NCBI RefSeq assembly: GCF_013155335.1
Contig: NZ_JABJQZ010000002.1
Location: 372,001-436,000 of the forward strand
Direction: 5' to 3'
Source: Nocardioides sp. zg-1230
GTDB lineage: Bacteria > Actinomycetota > Actinomycetes > Propionibacteriales > Nocardioidaceae
Length of the DNA: 64,000 nucleotides
The notes beneath the pieces are model-generated. The model made no database searches and was not told the DNA's origin. It worked only from the letters and a program-made list of their open reading frames with translations. Position 1 is the stretch's first letter. Every line of letters starts with the position of its first letter. This document shows, piece by piece, positions 51,650-59,486 of the stretch. The translations under genes were made by a program, and so were the position numbers.

Positions 51650-53689
51650 TTGCTCGAAGCGCTCGACCCCGAGCAGCGACAGGTCGCCGAGGCGCTGCGC
51701 GGACCGGTGCGCGTCCTCGCCGGCGCCGGGACCGGCAAGACCCGCGCGGTCACGCACCGCATCGCGCACGGCGTGGCCCAAGGGGTCTACGCGCCGACCG
51801 AGGTCTTGGCCCTGTCCTTCACCACCCGTGCGGCCGGTGAGATGCGCGAGCGCCTGCGTGCGCTCGGGGCGCCCGGCGTGCAGGCGCGGACCTTCCACTC
51901 CGCGGCGCTGCGCCAGCTGCGCTTCTTCTGGCCGCGTGTCCACCAGCGCGAGCTCCCCGAGCTCGTGGAGTCCAAGCTCGGCATGCTCGCGCTCGCAGCG
52001 CGGCGCCAGCGGCTCGGCGTCGACCAGGCCACGCTGCGCGACCTCGCCAGCGAGATCGAGTGGGCCAAGGTCTCCAACGCCGGCCCCGACACCTACGCCG
52101 CGATAGCCCGGGCCCGCGGCCGCACGGTGTCGGGCCTCGACCCCGAGGTGGTGGCCCGCGCGTTCGACGCCTACGAGGAGGTCAAGCGCGGCCAGGGCCG
52201 GATGGACATGGAGGACGTGCTCCTCCTCGGTGCCGGTCTCCTCGCCGACAACGAGGCGGTGGCCGCCCAGGTCCGCCGCCAGTACAAGTGGTTCGTCGTC
52301 GACGAGTTCCAGGACGTCTCCCCGCTCCAGCACGCCCTGCTCGACCTGTGGCTGGGCGGGCGCGACGAGCTGTGCGTCGTCGGCGACCCGGCCCAGACGA
52401 TCTACTCGTTCGCCGGCGCCGACGCCCGCTACCTCCGCCAGTTCACCCAGCGCTTTCCGTCGGCCACGAGCGTCGAGCTGGTCCGCAACTACCGCTCGAC
52501 CCCGGAGGTCGTCTCCGCGGCCAACCGGCTGCTCGACGGCACCCCCAGCAAGGGCGTCGACCTGGTCGCCCAGCGGCCGTCCGGCGCCCGCATCACGTGG
52601 CGCGAGGCCACCGACGAGGTCGCCGAGGCCGACGCGGTCGCCGACCGGGTGGCCGCGCTGCGGGCCTCCGGGACGCCCGCCAGCCGGATGGCCGTCCTGC
52701 TGCGCATCAATGCGCAGTCCGAGCGCTTCGAAGAGGCCCTGGCGGCGCGCGGGCTCCCCTACGTCGTACGCGGTGCCGCGCGGTTCTTCGACCGCCCCGA
52801 GGTGCGGCAGGCGATCACTCTCGTCCGCGGTGCCGCGCGCTCGGGCGAGGCGTCGGGCCCGGTGTCGGAGGCCGTGGTGGCCGTGCTGTCGCAGATGGGC
52901 CACTCCACCGATCCGCCCGAGGGCAGGGGAGAGGTCCGCAACCGGTGGGAGTCCCTGCAGGCGCTGGTCGACCTCGCCGCCGACTTCGGCCGCGAGCGTC
53001 CCGACGCGGGTGTCGGGGACTTCGTCGACGACCTCGACCGCCGGGCCAGCGAGCAGCACGCGCCCGTGGCCGACGCCGTCACCCTGGCCACCATCCACTC
53101 GGCCAAGGGCCTGGAGTGGGACGCCGTCTTCGTGGCCGGCATGCACGACAAGATGATGCCCATCTCCCAGGCGCAGACGCCCGCCGAGGTCGAGGAGGAG
53201 CGCCGCCTCCTCTACGTCGCGATGACCCGCGCGCGTGACGAGCTCAGCGTGTCGTGGGCGACCGCGCGGGAGCCGGGCGGTCGGTCGACCCGGGGCAGCT
53301 CGCCCTTCCTCGTGCCGTTGCTCGACGGCGTGCCCGGTGTGTCCGGGCAGCGCCGCGAGCGCACCCGGCGCAACCGAGCCGCCATGCACTGCCGTGAGTG
53401 CGGCAAGGCCCTGTCGACGTCGGTGGAGAAGAAGACCGGTCGCTGCGCCGACTGCCCGGCCTCCTACGACGAGGCACTCTTCGAGCGGCTGCGTGAGTGG
53501 CGGCTGGCCCGCTCCGCGGAGGACAGCGTGCCGGCGTTCGTCGTCTTCACCGACGCGACGCTCCAGCTCATCGCCGAGCACGTCCCCACCGACGAGAAGG
53601 GGTTGCGGGCGATCAGCGGCGTCGGCCCGAGCAAGATCGCCAAGTACGGCGACGAGGTCCTCGCGCTGGTCGCCGAGGCGGGCGCCTGA
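51650..53689 (+). CDS. uvrD2: UvrD2-type DNA helicase with tetracysteine and HRDC domains
   Basis: 679 residues from TTG 51650, preceded by AGGAG at eight bases; no ATG/GTG start fits as well. Motor motifs are A-G-A-G-T-G-K-T-R, V-V-D-E-F-Q-D-V, D-P-A-Q-T-I-Y-S-F-A-G, I-H-S-A-K-G-L-E-W and Y-V-A-M-T-R-A-R. After the motor come C-R-E-C and C-A-D-C (about 580-605, zinc) and an HRDC domain (about 610-675). This layout defines mycobacterial UvrD2, whose unwinding needs the tetracysteine module. Divergent from mrx1. Confidence 0.94.
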   Translation: MLEALDPEQRQVAEALRGPVRVLAGAGTGKTRAVTHRIAHGVAQGVYAPTEVLALSFTTRAAGEMRERLRALGAPGVQARTFHSAALRQLRFFWPRVHQRELPELVESKLGMLALAARRQRLGVDQATLRDLASEIEWAKVSNAGPDTYAAIARARGRTVSGLDPEVVARAFDAYEEVKRGQGRMDMEDVLLLGAGLLADNEAVAAQVRRQYKWFVVDEFQDVSPLQHALLDLWLGGRDELCVVGDPAQTIYSFAGADARYLRQFTQRFPSATSVELVRNYRSTPEVVSAANRLLDGTPSKGVDLVAQRPSGARITWREATDEVAEADAVADRVAALRASGTPASRMAVLLRINAQSERFEEALAARGLPYVVRGAARFFDRPEVRQAITLVRGAARSGEASGPVSEAVVAVLSQMGHSTDPPEGRGEVRNRWESLQALVDLAADFGRERPDAGVGDFVDDLDRRASEQHAPVADAVTLATIHSAKGLEWDAVFVAGMHDKMMPISQAQTPAEVEEERRLLYVAMTRARDELSVSWATAREPGGRSTRGSSPFLVPLLDGVPGVSGQRRERTRRNRAAMHCRECGKALSTSVEKKTGRCADCPASYDEALFERLREWRLARSAEDSVPAFVVFTDATLQLIAEHVPTDEKGLRAISGVGPSKIAKYGDEVLALVAEAGA

Positions 53690-53754
53690 ACGGGTGCCGC
53701 ACGAGCTCGGGAAGGGCTCCGGAAAAGAAATCTCGGTAATACCCATTAAATGGT

Positions 53755-53784
53755 TTGCCCCTGACGATGTGAGGGGTCTAACGT
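53755..53784 (+). promoter_or_regulatory. whiB7 promoter with AT-rich upstream element
   Basis: TTGCCC (53755-53760) and TAACGT (53779-53784), 18 bases apart, fit sigma-A. Immediately upstream (53723-53752) is an AT-rich stretch, exceptional in this GC-rich sequence. That is where WhiB7 is known to bind with its AT-hook and activate its own gene. Confidence 0.65.
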
Positions 53785-53857
53785 TCCCTCCAACAACCCA
53801 CGCGCATGGGATCCCTGACAAGGATCCGCGCCCGACGCCCCGAAGGAGGTGGCCCCC

Positions 53858-54052
53858 ATGGAGAACTACACGAAGACCACGACGGCTTGGACGCCGTCCT
53901 TCGGCATGCCCGCTGCCGGCCACCGCTGCGCCACTGATGTGCGCGTCCTCGGTGTCGATGTCGCAGCTGCGCTCCAGGGGACCGCTGTGTCCATCGAGCG
54001 CGTCAAGGGCGTCTTCCCGGGTCTCCCAGCCTGGAGTCCACCGACGAGTTGA
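53858..54052 (+). CDS. Leader ORF of whiB7 (64 residues)
   Basis: ATG 53858 follows AAGGAGG at eight bases and opens 64 codons ending at TGA 54052. A GTG nine bases upstream is in frame but overlaps the ribosome binding site. The peptide resembles no known domain. The reading frame covers the first arm (54029-54036) of the predicted antiterminator and stops before the terminator, as expected of a sensing leader ORF. Slow ribosomes here would alter folding downstream. Known whiB7 leaders in other actinobacteria are controlled this way; this one is longer than some. Confidence 0.6.
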   Translation: MENYTKTTTAWTPSFGMPAAGHRCATDVRVLGVDVAAALQGTAVSIERVKGVFPGLPAWSPPTS

Positions 54053-54110
54053 GAAGACTCGCATCGGCAGCCTCCAGGCCGCGGAACCCGAAACCCGGGA
54101 TCCGCGGCCT
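54029..54110 (+). promoter_or_regulatory. whiB7 transcription attenuator: competing antiterminator and terminator
   Basis: Terminator: AGGCCGCGGA (54076-54085) pairs with TCCGCGGCCT (54101-54110), followed by TTCTGTTTGT. Antiterminator: GCCTGGAG (54029-54036) pairs with CTCCAGGC (54072-54079), which shares four bases with the terminator's left arm, so both cannot form. Translation of the leader ORF runs through the first antiterminator arm, giving a way for ribosome-targeting antibiotics to change the outcome. Confidence 0.75.
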
Positions 54111-54169
54111 TTCTGTTTGTCCCAAGCGTCATCAACCCGCGATCAGGTCAACGAGTAGGAGGTGAACAC

Positions 54170-54550
54170 ATGACCATCAGCGTTCTCGACCGCAACCGAG
54201 CTGCCGACCAGACCGAGATGGAGCCCCAGGCCCCGCTCGGAGCCCTGCACGACGCAGCTGCCGGAGTGAATGAGGAGCTGCTGCCCTGCCGCGTCAACGA
54301 CGCAGAGCTGTGGTTTGCCGAGTCCCCCGCGGACGTGGAGCACGCCAAGGCCCTCTGCATCGACTGCCCGGTGCGGGCGCTGTGCCTCGACGGAGCCCTC
54401 GAACGGCGTGAGCCGTGGGGCGTCTGGGGAGGCGAGCTCTTCCTCCAGGGCGTGGTGATCCCGCGCAAGCGGCCGCGAGGCCGGCCCCGCAAGTCCGAAC
54501 AGGTCGCCGCTCAGGCCGGCCAGAACCAGAAGGACGGGGCAGCCGCGTAA
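54170..54550 (+). CDS. whiB7: WhiB7 transcription factor
   Basis: 126 residues with the WhiB iron-sulfur site C40, C63, C66 and C72, the G-V-W-G-G turn (84-88) and an AT-hook R-G-R-P (103-106). The AT-hook distinguishes WhiB7 from other WhiB proteins. It partners sigma-A to induce intrinsic antibiotic-resistance genes after translation stress. A strong AGGAGGTG precedes the ATG. The upstream leader with attenuator supports the assignment. Confidence 0.95.
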   Translation: MTISVLDRNRAADQTEMEPQAPLGALHDAAAGVNEELLPCRVNDAELWFAESPADVEHAKALCIDCPVRALCLDGALERREPWGVWGGELFLQGVVIPRKRPRGRPRKSEQVAAQAGQNQKDGAAA

Positions 54551-54600
54551 GGCGTCACCGCTCAGTCACCTCCGAGGAAACACAAGGAACACCACCACTC

Positions 54601-54795
54601 ATGAAGACCTACCGAAACGGACGACACGACATGAATCTCATGCATGAAGAACTCGCACGCGCGCAAATGACCGCGCGCCTGGGAGAGGCGCACGAACTGC
54701 GACGCGGCCGCCAGCTGGTCCTGGCCCGTCGTATGAGCCGCAAGGCCGAGCAGGCCGCGCAGCAGGCGCGTCTCGCCCTCGCTCGCGTGATCTGA
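54601..54795 (+). CDS. Small basic helical protein after whiB7
   Basis: 64 residues, mostly charged and predicted helical (H-E-E-L-A-R-A-Q-M-T-A-R-L-G-E-A-H to A-L-A-R-V-I), no cysteine or membrane segment. The start could be ATG 54601 (weak AAGGAAC, long spacing) or the internal ATG 54631. It lies 50 bp downstream of whiB7 and ahead of a very strong terminator, so it is probably cotranscribed with it. Function unknown. Confidence 0.6.
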   Translation: MKTYRNGRHDMNLMHEELARAQMTARLGEAHELRRGRQLVLARRMSRKAEQAAQQARLALARVI

Positions 54796-54859
54796 CAGGT
54801 TCCGAGGCCGACCCGGCCGAGGGACGCAATCTCGCCCTGATCGCGGGTGAGCACACCAG

Positions 54860-54900
54860 GTGAGCCGGTACGTCGTCACGGTGACGACGTACCGGCTCAC
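54860..54900 (+). terminator. 19-bp perfect hairpin terminator
   Basis: GTGAGCCGGTACGTCGTCA (54860-54878) pairs with its exact complement at 54882-54900 around a three-base loop. It is the longest simple hairpin in the window and ends the whiB7 unit. Confidence 0.8.
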
Positions 54901-54961
54901 TGCCATTTCCCTGCCGTGCGCGCGGCGCCCGCGGACGGGCTGCGGAGGGTAGCCTCGAGAC

Positions 54962-55129
54962 GTGACCGACCTCGTGACGTGCGACTTCTGCGGCACCCAG
55001 GCCCCGGAGGGGGAGACCCTCACGTGGACGACCGCGGTCGAGAACGGCCGGCGGCGCGCCTTCTGCGACACCTGCTCCCGCACCCACCTGCGCGCGATGG
55101 AGAGCAAGCTCGACAGCGAGTGGTGGTGA
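54962..55129 (+). CDS. Small two-CxxC zinc-ribbon protein
   Basis: 55 residues from GTG 54962: T-C-D-F-C-G and F-C-D-T-C-S, 28 residues apart, make a zinc-binding ribbon; the tail is helical and ends S-E-W-W. Codon third positions are strongly GC and the frame is uninterrupted from the start. The ribosome binding site (GGAGGGTAG) is 14 bases away, so the distance is long. Nothing more specific can be said; it resembles small actinobacterial zinc-ribbon proteins of unknown role. Confidence 0.6.
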   Translation: MTDLVTCDFCGTQAPEGETLTWTTAVENGRRRAFCDTCSRTHLRAMESKLDSEWW

Positions 55130-55153
55130 GCTCCCCGTCGGAACGAGCCGCGC

Positions 55154-55747
55154 TCACCCCGCGTCGGTCGCGGTCTCGAACCAGGTGCACCCGCAGTAGG
55201 GGTGACGCTTCCAGCGTCGTGCGACGGGCAGCGGCTCGTGGTCGACGCGCCACGACGTGAGCCACGTGTGCGGCACCTCGCCCCGCGACCACGCACCGAG
55301 GTCCCGGGCGACCGTGCCCGCGCCCACCGCCAGGAGCGGGCGGGGTACCGCGCCCGCCGGCGCCGGGCCGCCCTCGTCGAGCACGCCGGCAGCCACGCAC
55401 CGCGCGCACGGACCGACCCCGGGCGCGACCCACGGGCCGACCTCGACGGCGTAGGGCTGGACGCTCACCAGGACATGGGGCAGCGAGTCGACGCACCAGG
55501 CGTCGACGGCCGCCGAGACCAGGCGGCCGGGAGCCACCGCGACGCCGACGGGGGCCGTCGGGTCGACGACGACACCGGCGACGGCCAGCGTCGCGACGAC
55601 GGCGTCGGCCCACGCGTCAGGGCAGTCGAGCTGCGCTCGGACGCGAGCGGCGTACGGCGACGGGGTGGGACGGACGGTGGGACGGACGGGCACCCCGCGA
55701 CGGTGCCACGGCGGCGCCCCGTGTGGGCCGTCGTCCACAGACCCCAC
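55154..55747 (-). CDS. Short cyclodehydratase/ThiF-like (TOMM-type) protein
   Basis: Up to 197 residues. The C-terminal part has V-G-P-C-A-R-C-V and H-P-Y-C-G-C, a four-cysteine zinc site as in the E1/ThiF-like partners of azole-forming cyclodehydratases. The usual N-terminal winged-helix and the Rossmann G-x-G-x-x-G with catalytic residues are absent or unrecognisable, and the protein is much shorter than family members (about 300 or more). There is no YcaO or precursor gene nearby. Start is uncertain (GTG 55747 or GTG 55693). It may be a remnant or a small repurposed protein. Confidence 0.55.
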   Translation of the reverse strand: MGSVDDGPHGAPPWHRRGVPVRPTVRPTPSPYAARVRAQLDCPDAWADAVVATLAVAGVVVDPTAPVGVAVAPGRLVSAAVDAWCVDSLPHVLVSVQPYAVEVGPWVAPGVGPCARCVAAGVLDEGGPAPAGAVPRPLLAVGAGTVARDLGAWSRGEVPHTWLTSWRVDHEPLPVARRWKRHPYCGCTWFETATDAG

Positions 55748-55767
55748 GCGCTGGGAAATGCAGCAGC

Positions 55768-55789
55768 GGCGTCACCCGAGGGTGACGCC
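55768..55789 (-). terminator. Hairpin terminator after the DUF5679 gene
   Basis: GGCGTCACC (55768-55776) pairs with GGTGACGCC (55781-55789) around a four-base loop, 27 bases past the stop of the minus-strand DUF5679 gene. Confidence 0.65.
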
Positions 55790-55815
55790 GCCGCTATGAG
55801 CTCAAGTGGTGAGGC

Positions 55816-55974
55816 TCAGGCCTTGCCGAGGATGCGGTTCAGGTTGGTGCCGCAGACCGGGCAGACGCCCTTGGCCATCTTGGTGCCCTTGTCGTTGACC
55901 TTGATCTCGCCCTCCGCCTCGCGCTTCTCCTTGCACTTGACGCAGTAGAACTCACCGCTCCAGGTCTCCGCCAT
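55816..55974 (-). CDS. DUF5679 small zinc-ribbon protein
   Basis: 52 residues: Y-C-V-K-C-K and V-C-P-V-C-G-T-N-L form a zinc ribbon, with a basic middle (K-V-N-D-K-G-T-K-M-A-K-G). This is the DUF5679 pattern, a small conserved actinobacterial protein of unknown role. AAGGAGG precedes the ATG at 55974. Confidence 0.85.
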   Translation of the reverse strand: MAETWSGEFYCVKCKEKREAEGEIKVNDKGTKMAKGVCPVCGTNLNRILGKA

Positions 55975-56165
55975 GACGGCCTCCTTGCTTGTTTTCCTTG
56001 GTCGTCGCGACGGGGAGTCTCTCGGGGAAGCCCGCCGGGGTGAGCTGGCGGTTGCCAGCGCTCCGTCGACGACCCTACGCCACGCGTGGCCCACGCTCAC
56101 GCACCACACGCGCTGAGCGTGAATCCGGGTCCTTCTACGCTCAGCCGGATCAGTACCCTCGGGCC

Positions 56166-56972
56166 ATGCCAGAGACCTCCGCCGACCGTCCCCACCTGCG
56201 CCTCGAGTGCCCCTCCGAGGGGGTCGTCCTGCTGACCCTCGACAACCCCGCGATGCGCAACGCGATGAGCGACGAGATGACCTCGTCGTGGGTCGCGGCC
56301 ATCGACGAGCTCGCCGCCGACCGGTCCGTGCGTGCGGTCGTGGTCACGGGGGAGGGGAGCGCCTTCTGCTCGGGCGGCAACACCTCGTGGATCGCCAGCG
56401 AGCCCGACGCGACCGTCGACCACCTGCGCTCGCGGATGCTGCCGTTCTACCGCGCCTGGTTGTCGATCCGGCGCCTCGAGGTGCCGACCATCGCGGCCGT
56501 CAACGGCGCCGCCATCGGGGCCGGCCTGTGCCTCGCGCTCGCCTGCGACATCCGCTACGCCGCGGACGGCGCCAAGCTGGGCGTGCCCTTCAACAAGCTC
56601 GGCATGCACGCCGGGATGGCCGGCACCTGGCTGCTGCCCCAGGTGGTGGGCGCCGCCCACGCGCGCGACCTGCTGCTCACCGGTCGCGTCGTGGAGGCCG
56701 AGGAGGCGCTGCGGCTCGGTCTCGTCTCGCGCGTCATGGACCCCGGGGTGTTCCTCGACGAGGTGCTCGAGACGGCGGCCGGCATCGCGGCCACCGCTCC
56801 CATCGCGGCGCGCCTGACCAAGGTCGCGCTCGCCGACGGCGGCCACGCCGACTTCGAGTCCGCGCTGCAGTGGGAGGCGCTCGCCCAGCCGATGACGCTC
56901 GCGACCGCAGACCTGCAGGAGGGCATCGCGGCGGCCAAGGACAAGAGGGCGCCGCAGTTCCGCGGCCGCTGA
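56166..56972 (+). CDS. Enoyl-CoA hydratase/isomerase family protein
   Basis: 268 residues of the crotonase fold. The oxyanion-hole segments are A-F-C-S-G-G-N (about 63-69) and N-G-A-A-I-G-A-G (about 112-119). In the common hydratase the first catalytic Glu lies in the second region; here the corresponding stretch reads K-L-G-M-H-A-G-M-A-G-T, without the usual Glu. The reaction may thus be isomerisation or thioester hydrolysis rather than hydration. Probably monocistronic, with a terminator after it. Confidence 0.85.
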   Translation: MPETSADRPHLRLECPSEGVVLLTLDNPAMRNAMSDEMTSSWVAAIDELAADRSVRAVVVTGEGSAFCSGGNTSWIASEPDATVDHLRSRMLPFYRAWLSIRRLEVPTIAAVNGAAIGAGLCLALACDIRYAADGAKLGVPFNKLGMHAGMAGTWLLPQVVGAAHARDLLLTGRVVEAEEALRLGLVSRVMDPGVFLDEVLETAAGIAATAPIAARLTKVALADGGHADFESALQWEALAQPMTLATADLQEGIAAAKDKRAPQFRGR

Positions 56973-57000
56973 GCCCGGCTGAGCCCGGGACTGGACGAAG

Positions 57001-57064
57001 AAGGGGCCCCGCAGCCTCCGACGCCTGCCTTCCCCAGCCGGCGTCGAGGAGCCGTGGGGCCCTT
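57001..57064 (+). terminator. Long hairpin terminator after the crotonase gene
   Basis: AAGGGGCCCC at the left pairs with GGGGCCCTT at the right, with further pairing inside (CCGACGCC with GGCGTCG). The remainder of the 308-bp gap to the next gene has TGTCCAC-CCCT-GTGGACA (57111-57128), a perfect inverted repeat, and no evident gene. Confidence 0.7.
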
Positions 57065-57280
57065 CTGGTCGCAACGCTAGGGCCGGCCACGTGCGCGGTC
57101 AACGGATCGGTGTCCACCCCTGTGGACAGGCCTGTGGAGACGGTGTGCACCGCGCCCCCGCGGCCGTGGAGGGGGCCACCGGGGATGGGGACGACCCTGT
57201 GCGCGACACGCCCGGCGCGGGCGCCGTACTGTGCGGGTGACCAGCGGTTTCACCGGTGACCGGGCTGTGGAGGAGAAACA

Positions 57281-58330
57281 GTGGGCGAGGAGTCGACGGC
57301 GGGCACCCCTCGCGGTCCCGTGGCGACGCTGAGGCGCATCGCGTTCCTGATGGAGCGCCAGCGGGAGGAGACCCGCCGGATCGAGGCCTTCCGCAAGGCG
57401 GCGCGCACGATCCTGCCGTTGCCCGAGGAGGAGGTACGCCGTCGGGCCGCCGACGGCACGCTCACCGAGCTACCCGGCATCGGCCCCAGCACCGCGGCCG
57501 TCATCACCGACGCGTGCAACGGCGTGGTGCCCGAGCGCCTGGTCAGGCTGGAGGGCACCGCCGGGCCCCTGGCCCGGGGTGGGGAGGAGCTGCGCGCCCG
57601 GCTGCGCGGCGACCTGCACTCGCACTCCGACTGGTCCGACGGCGGCTCCCCGCTCGAGGAGATGGCGATGACGGCGATGGAGCTGGGGCACGACTACCTC
57701 GTGCTCACCGACCACAGCCCGCGCCTGAGGGTGGCCAACGGGCTCAGCGCCGAGCGCCTGGCGCGCCAGCTCGGCGTCGTGGACGCCGTCAACGAGCACC
57801 TCGAGGGGTCGTTCACCCTGCTGAAGGGGATCGAGGTGGACATCCTCGACGACGGGTCGCTCGACCAGACCCCGGAGATGCTCGACCGGCTGGACGTCCG
57901 CGTCGCGTCGGTCCACTCCAAGCTCAAGATGGAGGCCGCCTCGATGACGAGGCGGATGGTCGCGGCGGTCCGCAACCCGCACACCAACGTCCTCGGCCAC
58001 TGCACCGGTCGCCTGGTGACCGGCAACCGGGGCGTGCGACCGCAGAGCCAGTTCGACGCGAGGGCGGTCTTCACCGCGTGCGCGGAGGAGGGGGTGGCGG
58101 TCGAGATCAACTCGCGACCCGAGCGGCGCGACCCGCCCACGAAGCTGCTCGAGCTCGCCCGCGACCTCGGTTGCCTGTTCGCGATCGACTCCGACGCCCA
58201 TGCGCCCGGCCAGCTCGACATGCTCGACCACGGCGCCGCCCGGGCCACCGAGGTCGGGATCGACCCCGACCGGATCGTCACCACCTGGGAGCGCGACCGG
58301 CTGCTGGAATGGGCCTCGGCGCGGCTCTGA
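57281..58330 (+). CDS. PHP-domain protein with PolX-like helix-hairpin-helix N-terminus
   Basis: 349 residues. The N-terminal 100 have a DNA-binding helix-hairpin-helix (E-L-P-G-I-G-P-S-T-A-A-V-I) as in family X DNA polymerases. The C-terminal 240 form a PHP phosphoesterase (G-D-L-H-S-H-S-D-W-S-D-G, T-D-H-S, G-I-E-V-D-I, D-S-D-A-H). The polymerase palm between these parts in bacterial PolX is missing. It probably acts on DNA ends or phosphomonoesters. GTG after GGAGGAG. Confidence 0.87.
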   Translation: MGEESTAGTPRGPVATLRRIAFLMERQREETRRIEAFRKAARTILPLPEEEVRRRAADGTLTELPGIGPSTAAVITDACNGVVPERLVRLEGTAGPLARGGEELRARLRGDLHSHSDWSDGGSPLEEMAMTAMELGHDYLVLTDHSPRLRVANGLSAERLARQLGVVDAVNEHLEGSFTLLKGIEVDILDDGSLDQTPEMLDRLDVRVASVHSKLKMEAASMTRRMVAAVRNPHTNVLGHCTGRLVTGNRGVRPQSQFDARAVFTACAEEGVAVEINSRPERRDPPTKLLELARDLGCLFAIDSDAHAPGQLDMLDHGAARATEVGIDPDRIVTTWERDRLLEWASARL

Positions 58331-58401
58331 GGGCGGCCCTGAGTGCGGCTCCGCCAGCGCGCCCACCCCTCGGTGTGGGTGGTGGGCGTTAGGTTCGGCA
58401 C

Positions 58402-58941
58402 ATGAGCACCCCGGCCATCCCGCCCGACGTGGAGGTGCGCCGCTCGCGCCGCCGACGTCGTACGGTCTCGGCCTACCGTGACGGCGACCGCATCGTCGTG
58501 CTGATCCCGGCCACCATGAGCAAGCGCGACGAGGCGACGTGGGTCGCCGACATGGTGGCCCGCATCGAGCGGCAGGAGAGGCGCCGGCTGCGCTCCGACG
58601 ACGACCTCGTCGCCCGCGCGGCCAAGCTCAACGACCTCTACTTCGGTGGCCTCGCGGTCCCGGCCTCGGTGCGCTGGGTGACCAACCAGAACGCCCGCTG
58701 GGGGTCGTGCACCCCGGGCGAGGGCACCATCCGGCTCAGCAACCGCCTCCAGAAGGTGCCCGGCTGGGTCGTCGACTACGTCCTCGTCCACGAGCTGGCC
58801 CACCTGCTCGAGGCGGGCCACACGCCGGCCTTCTGGGCGTGGGTCGACCGCTACCCCCGGGCGGAGAAGGCCAAGGGCTACCTCGAGGGCTACTCCGCGG
58901 CCGCGCGGCTGGAGCCGCCGCCCGGCGTCGAGGACGACTGA
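58402..58941 (+). CDS. YgjP/SprT-like zinc metallopeptidase
   Basis: 179 residues of the YgjP (DUF45) family. H-E-L-A-H-L-L-E-A-G-H supplies the zinc ligands (about residues 131-141), and N-A-R-W-G-S-C-T precedes it. The family is thought to act on protein substrates, possibly DNA-protein crosslinks. Its last 52 bases overlap the end of the convergent Nudix gene. Confidence 0.87.
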   Translation: MSTPAIPPDVEVRRSRRRRRTVSAYRDGDRIVVLIPATMSKRDEATWVADMVARIERQERRRLRSDDDLVARAAKLNDLYFGGLAVPASVRWVTNQNARWGSCTPGEGTIRLSNRLQKVPGWVVDYVLVHELAHLLEAGHTPAFWAWVDRYPRAEKAKGYLEGYSAAARLEPPPGVEDD

Positions 58942-59486
58942 GCCGACCGCACCCGCGCGACGGCGGCGTCGATGAGGACGTACATGTCGTCGAAGGTCGC
59001 CGGCAGGTCGTCGACCGGCCACCACCGCACGTCGAGCGACTCCTCGCTGGTCGCGTGGTAGGCGTCGGGGTCGGCCGTGGCGAGGAACCGTACGTCGAGG
59101 TGGTGCACCGTGCCGCGCTCGGAGCAGAACTCGACGGCGTGCGCGTCGAGGGAGAGCGGCTCGTCGTCGAAGTCGAACGACGACAGGCCCGACTCCTCGA
59201 CCAGCTCGCGTCGCGCGCCATCCGCGAGCGACGCGTCATCCGGCTCGAGGTGTCCGCCGAAGGCCAGCCACGCGTCGGCCTTGCGGTGGTGGTTCAGCAG
59301 CACGGCACCGCCGTCGGGCGACACGACGATCGCGCCTGCGGTGAGGTGGTCGGGGAAGCACGCCTTGGCCAGCCCGTCGGCGTGCTGGGCGAGGTGCGCC
59401 AGGTAGCGCTCGCGCAGCTCCGCCTGGGCGCGGGTCGGCGCGACCCAGTCCGACAGCGCCGCGACGGCGTTCGCGTGGAGGGTCAC
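58890..59486 (-). CDS. Nudix hydrolase
   Basis: 198 residues with the Nudix box G-G-H-L-E-P-D-D-A, then R-R-E-L-V-E-E-S-G. The D-D replaces the usual G-E, with the metal-binding R-E-L-x-E-E retained. W-L-A-F-G-G-H and the conserved H-H-L-D-V-R-F suggest an NTP or coenzyme pyrophosphohydrolase. The GTG start at 59486 overlaps the stop of the DUF2342 gene. The 3' end runs into the YgjP-like gene on the other strand. Confidence 0.85.
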   Translation of the reverse strand: MTLHANAVAALSDWVAPTRAQAELRERYLAHLAQHADGLAKACFPDHLTAGAIVVSPDGGAVLLNHHRKADAWLAFGGHLEPDDASLADGARRELVEESGLSSFDFDDEPLSLDAHAVEFCSERGTVHHLDVRFLATADPDAYHATSEESLDVRWWPVDDLPATFDDMYVLIDAAVARVRSAQSSSTPGGGSSRAAAE

